Positions 41,250-47,284 of a DNA stretch of 47,284 nt are shown in pieces. How positions within the stretch are numbered: the stretch's first letter is position 1; the number at the start of each line of letters is the position of its first letter. Origin of the DNA: an uncultured Prevotellaceae bacterium. GTDB lineage: Bacteria; Bacteroidota; Bacteroidia; Bacteroidales; Bacteroidaceae. Under the pieces are notes generated by a model. The model was not told the DNA's origin. It searched no databases and saw nothing but the letters and a program-made list of their open reading frames with translations. The DNA is taken from contig CACWOS010000040.1 in the NCBI GenBank assembly GCA_902762565.1, positions 1 to 47,284 on the forward strand, written 5' to 3'. The translations under genes were made by a program, and so were the position numbers.

Positions 41250-42145
41250 TCCTCCGCTTTCTTCTGGCTCCTGCACGCACTCGGCGACATGCCGAAGTGG
41301 CGGCGGACGTAGGAGCCGAAGTGGGAGATGTTGGCGAAGCCGAGGCGGTCGGCTATTTCCTTGATGGGGGTGGCGGTGTTGCGCAGGTAGTAGCGCACGT
41401 CCTCGACGACGTACTGGTTGATCCAGTCCTTGGCGGGCTTGCCGCTCTCGTGCTCGCAGACCATCGTCAGATACTTGGGCGTGATGGAGAGCAGGTCGGC
41501 ATAGTAGCCCACGGGACGGCGCTTCACCTTCTCCTTGGTGAGCGTGGCGAGGAAGCGGTCGAAGAGTTGGCGGCTCTGCGTCTGGTAGGTCTGGGGCTCG
41601 GCGGTGTCGGACTCGTAGAGGATGCTGCACAGGCAGAAGAGCATCGACTGGATGAGCGATTGCATGGCTTGCTTGCTGAACTGGCTGTCGGGCATGTGCA
41701 TGGACTGGCTGATGAGGGCGTGGTAGAGGCTGTGCTGGCGCACGATGTCGTCGGTGAGGCTGACGACGTTGGTGCGGCGGATATAGACGGCGCGATTCCA
41801 GACGCCGATGTGCTCGCGCAGCAGTTCGTGGATGATGCGCTCGGAGAGGCAGAGTATCTTGCACTCGAAGTCGGGGGAAATCATGAAGTCGGAGAGCACC
41901 ACATCGGGGCAACTGAACAGCACGTCGTTCTTCTCCAACTGTCGGCGATTGCCGTTGATGTCGAGTTGTATGCGGCCCTCGCAGCAGAGGATGATGAAAT
42001 TCATCTGGGCGCGGACGGGGTTAAGTTCGGTGAGTTCGCGGACGTTGTCGATGATGGCAATGTCGCCGTCGGCATAGACCTCGCGGACGCTGCGGTCGCG
42101 GATGGCGCTGATGCTGACCTCGTGGATGTACTTGTTGCTGTTCAT
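41246..42145 (-). CDS. AraC-family transcriptional regulator
   Basis: The 299-residue protein has an N-terminal cupin-like sensing domain (MNFIILCCEGRIQLDINGNRRQLEKNDVLF) and a C-terminal AraC HTH pair (SITPKYLTMVCEHESGKPAKDW and ATPIKEIADRLGFANISHFGSYVRRHFGMSPSACR). It sits between the patatin gene and the divergent ABC-2 genes, both of which have the shared promoter element, so it is the best candidate for the regulator; its own -7 box (42183-42176) lacks the element. The ATG at 42145 is used since the longer frame crosses that promoter. Confidence 0.9.
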   Translation of the reverse strand: MNSNKYIHEVSISAIRDRSVREVYADGDIAIIDNVRELTELNPVRAQMNFIILCCEGRIQLDINGNRRQLEKNDVLFSCPDVVLSDFMISPDFECKILCLSERIIHELLREHIGVWNRAVYIRRTNVVSLTDDIVRQHSLYHALISQSMHMPDSQFSKQAMQSLIQSMLFCLCSILYESDTAEPQTYQTQSRQLFDRFLATLTKEKVKRRPVGYYADLLSITPKYLTMVCEHESGKPAKDWINQYVVEDVRYYLRNTATPIKEIADRLGFANISHFGSYVRRHFGMSPSACRSQKKAED

Positions 42146-42175
42146 CTTTTCTTCATATTGTTTGCATTTCTGGTG

Positions 42176-42183
42176 CAAATTTA
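42176..42183 (-). promoter_or_regulatory. -7 box of the AraC gene
   Basis: TAAATTTG on the minus strand, 30 bases before the ATG. No TTG box or 15-base element at the expected positions. Confidence 0.5.
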
Positions 42184-42267
42184 CGAATAAATCCGGCGAT
42201 TTGCTACTTTTTTCTTCAAAAGAATTGTTCCGGACGGGAAGCAGTTGCCGTCGGGGGCAATATCTGA

Positions 42268-42310
42268 GAAGTCGGGAACACCGATGATAGGGATTTTTGT
42301 TGCAATTTTG
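42268..42310 (+). promoter_or_regulatory. Regulon promoter 7 (ABC-2 permease operon)
   Basis: GAAGTCGGGAACACC (42268-42282) begins 39 bases before the TTTG of CAATTTTG (42303-42310). The ATG at 42315 is only 4 bases past the box, so the mRNA is probably leaderless. Confidence 0.7.
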
Positions 42311-42314
42311 CAGC

Positions 42315-43493
42315 ATGAAACAGAGCAGACTACAATTAGTATATGCCATCGCAAGGCGGGAATGCAGGATGTTGGCTCATCGTCCTGTATTCCTCTTTGT
42401 GATGATTCTGGCACCCGTGCTGTGTGTCGTGTTTTTCACCTCGCTGATGGCCGAAGGATTGCCGACGGACATGCCGGCGGCGGTGGTTGACGAGGACAAC
42501 ACGCCGACCACGCGCAAACTGGTACGGGTGCTGGACGTGATGGAGATGGCCGACGTGAGCCGGAAGTACTACTCGTTCAGCGAGGCGCACGAGGCCATGC
42601 GGCGGGGCGAAATCTATGCGTTCTTCTACATTCCGAAGGGAACGACTGCCGAGGCCATCAGCACGCGGCAGCCCAAGGTGTCGTTCTATACTAACGATGC
42701 CTACCTGGTGCCGGGCAACCTGATTATGAAGGACATGAAGATGACGGGCGAACTGATACCGCTGGCACTGACCCGCGAGAAACTCCGTGCGAAGGGACTG
42801 CCGGAGACGGAGATGATGGCGTGGCTGCAGCCCATCCAGATAGAGCCGCACCCGATTGGCAATCCAACACTTGACTATAATGTATATCTGTCGAACATGG
42901 TGGTGCCGGGCATTCTGATTCTGCTCATCCTGCTGACCACCGTCTATACCATCGGCTTCGAGTGGAAGCAGCAGACGCAGAAGGCGTGGTATCAGATGGC
43001 GGGGCAGCGGGTGTCTATTGCGCTGGGGGCAAAGTTGCTGCCGCAGACCGCAATCTACACCGTTCAATGGTGGCTGATGGATTGGTGGTTCTTTGTCCAC
43101 TGCGGGTTCCCATGTCAGTGTGGACTGGGCATGATGATGCTCATCGGACTGCTCACGGTGCTGGCATCGCAGGGCTTCGGCGTACTGCTGTTCGGCATTC
43201 AGGCTGGCATGATGCGCGTGGCTCTATGCATCTGTTCGCTATGGGGCATCCTGTCGTTCTCGCTGGCAGGCTTTACCTATCCCGTCACCGACATGCACCC
43301 CGTGTTGCAGGCGCTGTCAGTTTGGTTCCCGCTGCGCCATTACTACCTTATCTATGTCAACCAGGCACTCGACGGATTCCCCGTCCGCTATGTATGGTCA
43401 TCGGTATGCTGGCTCGTTGCGTTCTGTGTATCGCCCCTGTTGGTACACTATCGTTATCGCAAGGCATTCCTTAAATTCGAATATTTGCCATGA
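42315..43493 (+). CDS. ABC-2 type transporter permease (YhiI/YbhS-like), first
   Basis: The 392-residue protein has one N-terminal membrane segment (FLFVMILAPVLCVVFFTSLM), a large periplasmic domain (AVVDEDNTPTTRKLVRVLD) and five C-terminal membrane segments, as in YbhS/YbhR-type ABC-2 permeases. These usually pair with an ATPase and work with HlyD and TolC. No ATPase gene is in the window. Starts 5 bases after a -7 box and overlaps the next gene by four bases. Confidence 0.9.
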   Translation: MKQSRLQLVYAIARRECRMLAHRPVFLFVMILAPVLCVVFFTSLMAEGLPTDMPAAVVDEDNTPTTRKLVRVLDVMEMADVSRKYYSFSEAHEAMRRGEIYAFFYIPKGTTAEAISTRQPKVSFYTNDAYLVPGNLIMKDMKMTGELIPLALTREKLRAKGLPETEMMAWLQPIQIEPHPIGNPTLDYNVYLSNMVVPGILILLILLTTVYTIGFEWKQQTQKAWYQMAGQRVSIALGAKLLPQTAIYTVQWWLMDWWFFVHCGFPCQCGLGMMMLIGLLTVLASQGFGVLLFGIQAGMMRVALCICSLWGILSFSLAGFTYPVTDMHPVLQALSVWFPLRHYYLIYVNQALDGFPVRYVWSSVCWLVAFCVSPLLVHYRYRKAFLKFEYLP

Positions 43494-44653
43494 AGAAGAT
43501 AACCTACATATTTTACAGTGAGTTGAAGGACATCCTGCACGACCCTGGCATCCTCATATTCATCCTGTTCGTGCCATTGGCCTATCCGCTGCTCTATTCG
43601 TGGGTATATACCAACGAAGTGGTGCGCGAGGTGCCTGCCGTTGTCGTCGATGAGTCGGGCTCGATCCGTAGCCGAGAATTCATCCGTAGTATTGATGCCT
43701 CGCCCGATGTGCGTATTGTTGCCCGCTGCCGTTCGACGGAGGAGGCAAAGGGATGGGTGATGCGCCACGAGGCCTACGGCATCTATCAGATTCCTCGCAA
43801 CTTTGCCCTCGATATCTGGCAGCACCGTCAGACCACCATCGGCTGCTATTGCGACATGTCGTCGATGCTCTACTACAAAGCCCTGTATCTGGCTGCTACC
43901 GATGTGTCGCTGGAGATGAACAAGGACATCAAGATAGAGCGGTTAGGGTCAATGACTGAACGCGATAAAGAGATAACCAAGATGCCTGTAGAGTATGAGC
44001 ATGTGAAACTATACAACCCGTCTTCAGGCTTCGCCTCGTTTCTGATTCCGCCTGTGCTGATGCTCATCCTCCAGCAGACTCTGCTCCTGGGCATTGGTAT
44101 GCAGATGGGGCGCACTCGCGAACGCTGGCAAGGATTTACTATCCCCTTCGACCGCCATTATAAGTGGGCACCCAACATTGTCGTTGGAAAGGCATTGGTT
44201 TATCTGGGTATCTATCTCGTCATGGGAATCTACGCCTTCACCTGCGTCAACAGCTGGTTCCAACTGCCTCGACTGGGCGATTACCTGACATTCCTCGGTT
44301 TCCTCGTCCCTTACCTGTTGGCCTGCATCTTCTTTGCCATGACGCTCTCTTCGCTGATATATCGCCGCGAAGACTGCATCCTCATCTTCGTATTCCTCTC
44401 GGTACCCATGTTGTTCCTGAGCGGCCTGTCGTGGCCGACCTCTGCTATGCCACCGTTCTGGAAACTCGTCTCTTGCCTGTTCCCCTCCACCTTCGGCATG
44501 AACGGCTATGTCCGCATCGCCTCGATGGGCTGCACACTCAATGAAATCCGAACCGAATACATAGCCCTCTGGATTCAGGCTGCCATCTATTTCACCACCG
44601 CCTGCATGATGTATCGCCGACATATTATAAAGATGGTGGGCAAACAGGGATGA
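43490..44653 (+). CDS. ABC-2 type transporter permease, second
   Basis: The 387-residue paralogue of the preceding permease has the same plan: membrane segment ILIFILFVPLAYPLLYSWVY, periplasmic domain (VPAVVVDESGSIRSREFIRSID), then membrane segments around SFLIPPVLMLILQQTLLLGIGMQMGRTRERW and VFLSVPMLFLSGLSWPTSAMP. The two probably form a heterodimeric inner-membrane part of an exporter with HlyD (23692-24675) and TolC (22086-23552). Fifteen bases after its stop begins the mobile element's relaxase gene in the opposite direction. Confidence 0.9.
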   Translation: MKKITYIFYSELKDILHDPGILIFILFVPLAYPLLYSWVYTNEVVREVPAVVVDESGSIRSREFIRSIDASPDVRIVARCRSTEEAKGWVMRHEAYGIYQIPRNFALDIWQHRQTTIGCYCDMSSMLYYKALYLAATDVSLEMNKDIKIERLGSMTERDKEITKMPVEYEHVKLYNPSSGFASFLIPPVLMLILQQTLLLGIGMQMGRTRERWQGFTIPFDRHYKWAPNIVVGKALVYLGIYLVMGIYAFTCVNSWFQLPRLGDYLTFLGFLVPYLLACIFFAMTLSSLIYRREDCILIFVFLSVPMLFLSGLSWPTSAMPPFWKLVSCLFPSTFGMNGYVRIASMGCTLNEIRTEYIALWIQAAIYFTTACMMYRRHIIKMVGKQG

Positions 44654-44667
44654 TACCTCTATCACTT

Positions 44668-45627
44668 CTATAGTCTTGGCCCCCGTTTCTTTTTCTTTCG
44701 CAGCATCTGTCGGCGGAATTCTTCCTCGGCAGGATCATAGACGGGATTATTGGAATCGAACAGGCCCAATGAAGGAATGCCTATAGATGGCTCATTGCGT
44801 TCTTGCTGTTTGGAATTTGGCTCTTCCTTTGGCTGCTCGTAGTGCCTTGTTTGCGGCTGATTACCTTTCGCCTCTTGTTGGGCTTTGTGTGCATTCTTTT
44901 TGATGACAGCATCCATTTTATCAAAGGCCATGCCACGTCTTATCTGTGAAGCCTTGAAGGTGTAGCCGTCTTTTGTGAAGCAGATACCCTGTATATCTTT
45001 TGGGGCTCGGCTGTCTTTCCTTCGCATCACCAACTTCATTTCTACACCTTCTTCCTTTAGATGTCCTACGAACTCTTTCCATGACGTTGACTGTGCCAAT
45101 GTGTTAATGACAATGCGGTATATCTCGTATTTCGTCCTTTCAGTTCCTCTTAATCTATCGGTTTTAGTGTGTCCTTTGCCCTTTGAGAATGTCAGTCCGT
45201 ATTTCCGTTTAAGCTGTTTCGTGACCTGTTCATTCCGTCTAAAATCGTTCTGGTCTGTGATGGTCTTGCCCTCGTTGTTGATGCGGTTATAGACCAGATG
45301 GCAGTGAGGATTGCCATTATCGAAGTGGCGAACAAGAAGAAACTGGGTGTCCTTGATGCCCATCAGTTCCATGTACTCACGGGCAATCTTCGTCATCGTC
45401 TCGTCGGTCAGTTTGTCCTTGTCCTCTGGCAGAAAACTCAGGGCGATATGGCCTACAGGCTTTGAGATTCTGGGATTCATCTGCCGTTGGAACTCAAAGC
45501 TGTCGATAATGTCCTGTGTCGTGGTCAGCAATACGCCATCGGAGGCAAGGATTCTTGCGTCTTCCTTGCCTGTCACATAGTGGACGCATCTACTAAACGA
45601 TGCTGCTTTCATGATTTTCCCTATCAT
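44668..45627 (-). CDS. Relaxase/mobilization nuclease (MobB/BmgA-like)
   Basis: The 319-residue protein is a MOBP-type relaxase of Bacteroidetes elements: KAASFSRCVHYVTGKEDARIL at the N-terminus, GHIALSFLPEDKDKL, and the metal-binding histidines in VRHFDNGNPHCHLVYNRIN. It nicks oriT and leads strand transfer. The C-terminal third is charged and low-complexity. ATG at 45627 overlaps the upstream mobC-like stop (ATGA); MKAASF at 45612 is an alternative start. Confidence 0.92.
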   Translation of the reverse strand: MIGKIMKAASFSRCVHYVTGKEDARILASDGVLLTTTQDIIDSFEFQRQMNPRISKPVGHIALSFLPEDKDKLTDETMTKIAREYMELMGIKDTQFLLVRHFDNGNPHCHLVYNRINNEGKTITDQNDFRRNEQVTKQLKRKYGLTFSKGKGHTKTDRLRGTERTKYEIYRIVINTLAQSTSWKEFVGHLKEEGVEMKLVMRRKDSRAPKDIQGICFTKDGYTFKASQIRRGMAFDKMDAVIKKNAHKAQQEAKGNQPQTRHYEQPKEEPNSKQQERNEPSIGIPSLGLFDSNNPVYDPAEEEFRRQMLRKKKKRGPRL

Positions 45628-46010
45628 CTTTTCTTCTTGTTAGTACCTTGTTTGTACTCTCTTATCACATCAGTAATCTCTCCAAGCAGGTTGTCTATTG
45701 GCGAGTATAGGTAGATAAAGCCGTCCTGATGAGCCATTTTCGTTAGTTGGTTGAGGTTGTTCGCCATACCTACCAATGTTCGATACTCCTTCAGATCTGC
45801 CTCAGTACGGGGCTGTACGACCTCGGATTGTAAGGCAGACTCTCGGATATACTCTGCCAAACGCCTGTTCGCCTTACGGCTCCTTGTTCTCAAAATCTCG
45901 TAGTCTATCTTTGAAAACTTGACCGTGACAGCCTTTGACAGTCGCCTTGCATCGGCAACGGTCGGTCTGCCTTTCGATTTCTTCTTTTCTTGATTCCTTG
46001 TTGCTATCAT
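45624..46010 (-). CDS. MobC-like relaxosome accessory protein
   Basis: The 128-residue basic protein has a ribbon-helix-helix-like N-terminal part (AVTVKFSKIDYEILRTRSRKANRRLAEYIRESAL) and the C-terminal TLVGMANNLNQLTKMAHQDG, the conserved end of plasmid mobilization relaxosome proteins. It would bind oriT and assist the relaxase encoded next to it. Confidence 0.88.
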   Translation of the reverse strand: MIATRNQEKKKSKGRPTVADARRLSKAVTVKFSKIDYEILRTRSRKANRRLAEYIRESALQSEVVQPRTEADLKEYRTLVGMANNLNQLTKMAHQDGFIYLYSPIDNLLGEITDVIREYKQGTNKKKR

Positions 46011-46019
46011 AATTCCAGT

Positions 46020-46215
46020 GTATTCACTTTAGTGACTGTACTCACAGAATCTGCGACCAATGGGGAGCGGATTCCCTCGCGTCGTGGGTGCGAGCGAGAT
46101 GGTTTTCGGGATGCCGAAAACATAACCTCGCCGCACTCAAACGTAGTTTCCAGACGATTGTGCCACCTTCGGTGTCAAACCACGTCAGTCTGGTCACAGG
46201 CTCCAGTCTTATCGC
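46020..46215. other. Candidate oriT region
   Basis: The 205-base space between the mobC-like and DUF3408 genes holds a perfect 8-base inverted repeat GTTTTCGG-N4-CCGAAAAC (46102-46109 and 46114-46121), flanked by GCGAG and CCTCGC motifs. Transfer origins of such elements usually lie beside the mob genes, so this is the likeliest place. No nick sequence is identified. Confidence 0.45.
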
Positions 46216-46746
46216 TCACAGTTTAAACCATTGTTCCATATCCTCTCCGTAGTTGCCAAAGTGGTGCTTAACCATGTTCTCCACGATGCCTGACGCACTC
46301 ATACGCTTGCCTCCAAGCCTTCGTGCCACCTTGTCAAGTTCGTCGCGTAGTGACTCGCTGATGAACACGGGCTTTGGGTGATCAATCTTTGGCACAGGAA
46401 GAAAGACGGTGCCGTACTCATCGAGTGAAAGCCTACGCTGCTTGCTGCTGACACGGTGGGCAGGTGTCTGCTTGCCATCAGGAAGAGAAACAGGTTTCGG
46501 CTGCGCTTCTTCCTCTTGTTCATTCTTTGGCGGAGTCTCTTGTTTCTGGACTTCTTCTTTTGTAGTGGGTGAAATCACTGCATTGATGCCAGTGGAGATG
46601 ACGGAGTTATCGCTCTCTTCAAGATCTGGGTAACGTTCATCCATGCTGATTAATGGGCGAGGTATGTCACCATACATGAAGGCTCTCAATGCCTCATCCT
46701 TCTCTTCCTTTGTCGGAGATACATTCTTGGTCTTTTTAGTTGTCAT
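46216..46746 (-). CDS. DUF3408 domain protein
   Basis: The 176-residue protein has an acidic, low-complexity N-terminal half and a C-terminal domain PKPVFISESLRDELDKVARRLGGKRMSASGIVENMVKHHF, matching DUF3408, a family found in conjugative and mobilizable elements of Bacteroidetes and resembling ribbon-helix-helix proteins. Its role is not established; partition or relaxosome function is often supposed. It has its own promoter (46816-46809). Confidence 0.85.
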   Translation of the reverse strand: MTTKKTKNVSPTKEEKDEALRAFMYGDIPRPLISMDERYPDLEESDNSVISTGINAVISPTTKEEVQKQETPPKNEQEEEAQPKPVSLPDGKQTPAHRVSSKQRRLSLDEYGTVFLPVPKIDHPKPVFISESLRDELDKVARRLGGKRMSASGIVENMVKHHFGNYGEDMEQWFKL

Positions 46747-46808
46747 TTGATTTTGGTTTAATTGTTACTACTATGGTCAGAGCTGTCGCTGATGACCGTT
46801 TTTCTGGG

Positions 46809-46839
46809 CAAAAGTAAGATGATTGGAATTACCCTCCAA
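46809..46839 (-). promoter_or_regulatory. Promoter of the DUF3408 gene
   Basis: TACTTTTG (46816-46809) and TTG (46839-46837) on the minus strand, 20 bases apart. Confidence 0.7.
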
Positions 46840-46918
46840 GCATTTGGATTAAGCTGCCCCATTCTGCATATATCGTGGAGGATGTGCGGATTTTCTGGTG
46901 ATTGGTTCCCTGTTTTTC

Positions 46919-47127
46919 CGAGTGGCTATAGTGGATACATTGTATTGCATGGATATAATGGCTACAGTGATTATGGTGACTTCACTGTACCCAATATATA
47001 TAATAATGTGTAGTGCTTGTTGGTATGTAAGTCCGTCGGTATGTAAGTCCGTTGGTACGTTTGATTGTTGGTACGTTGGTAAGTTGGTACGTTGGTAAGT
47101 TAGTACGTTTGAATGTTAGTACGTACA
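46919..47127. repeat. Short tandem repeats at the window end
   Basis: Two adjoining tracts: degenerate nonamers such as GGCTATAGT, GGATATAAT and GGCTACAGT (46924-46990), then octamers GTTGGTAC/GTTGGTAA/GTTAGTAC (about 47023-47127), including a 16-base unit GTATGTAAGTCCGTNG present twice. They may be iterons or regulatory repeats of the mobile element. Confidence 0.7.
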
Positions 47128-47284
47128 ATCAGTTTAACGGCTGATTGATTTAGCAATTTAGCAACTGATTTTCCCGATTTCAGCTAAAGAGGTGGCACAC
47201 GTGGCACCCATTATCTACGCCATGAGCGCCAACCGCCTCTAAAAATTTGGTGGTTACATCAGGAATCTGTAATTTCGCACCGCA

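Larger units (their letters stand above)
46747..47284. other. Non-coding end of the mobile element segment
   Basis: No convincing gene is seen here. The region holds the DUF3408 promoter, the two tandem-repeat tracts and, beyond 47128, a stretch with AATCAGTTTAACGGCTGATT (inverted AATCAG/CTGATT) and GGTGGCACACGTGGCACC (partial inverted repeat). Whether the element's end or attachment site lies further right cannot be told. Confidence 0.4.

Noticed and set aside
41297-42190. 297-codon frame antisense to the AraC gene
   Set aside because: It is a mirror frame of a clear AraC-family gene in G+C rich DNA with an unnatural Ala/Val/Asp composition.
46762-47013. 83-codon plus-strand frame at the window end
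   Set aside because: It crosses the DUF3408 promoter and a tandem-repeat tract and has no recognisable features.

Overview
The window looks like chromosome from an anaerobic member of the Bacteroidales, most likely Prevotella or a close relative. Three things point there. Promoters follow the Bacteroidetes form TTG, 19-20 bases, TAnnTTTG. The gene families (DUF5686, DUF4369, DUF3408, rubrerythrin, FprA) are typical of the group. The single tRNA gene does not encode its CCA end. Base composition is near half G+C in genes and A+T rich between them.

Layout. 1-106: start of an XRE-type regulator leaving the window on the minus strand. 339-821: short lipoprotein. 986-6660: DNA-repair island (methylguanine methyltransferase, AlkD-like and uracil glycosylases, AlkZ-related protein, and the radical SAM / DUF4130 pair), flanked by the oxygen-defence genes rubrerythrin and FprA. 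7899-19860: housekeeping genes (ugd, tRNA-Arg, asnA, dnaX, an FtsB/DivIC-like gene, dihydroorotase, a PlsC-type acyltransferase, a potassium channel, a BASS transporter, a polyprenol-phosphate glycosyltransferase). About 19985-20137: probable small structured RNA on the minus strand. 20195-44653: a large lipid and envelope locus. 44668-47284: edge of a mobilizable element (relaxase, MobC-like protein, DUF3408 protein, candidate oriT, short tandem repeats).

The most interesting part is 21.7-44.7 kb. One long plus-strand run (28938-38062) holds a YghO/bacterial ceramide synthase-like acyltransferase, a type II fatty-acid/polyketide set (ketosynthase, ACP, dehydratase, ketoreductase), a CrtI-like FAD oxidoreductase, a LolA-like carrier, inositol-1-phosphate synthase, a flippase-like membrane protein and a CDP-alcohol phosphatidyltransferase. 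A convergent operon adds a nucleotidyltransferase (possible inositol-phosphate cytidylyltransferase), an ATP-grasp protein and a HAD protein. TolC, HlyD, two ABC-2 permeases, an LPS-kinase-like protein, a DUF5686 outer-membrane protein, a patatin and an AraC regulator lie around it. My inference is an inositol-headgroup (possibly ceramide-like) lipid with a dedicated acyl chain plus its export machinery. The ketosynthase carries a one-base frameshift in this sequence.

Seven promoters across this locus share a 15-base element, GAARTC-N3-RACACC, always starting exactly 39 bases upstream of the TTTG of the -7 box and replacing the usual TTG -33 box. Seven ordinary promoters elsewhere in the window, including one for a defence gene inserted in the locus, have TTG and lack the element. 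This looks like a dedicated regulon. Short tandem repeats, mostly of 7-base units, are scattered between genes and also intrude into several coding sequences.
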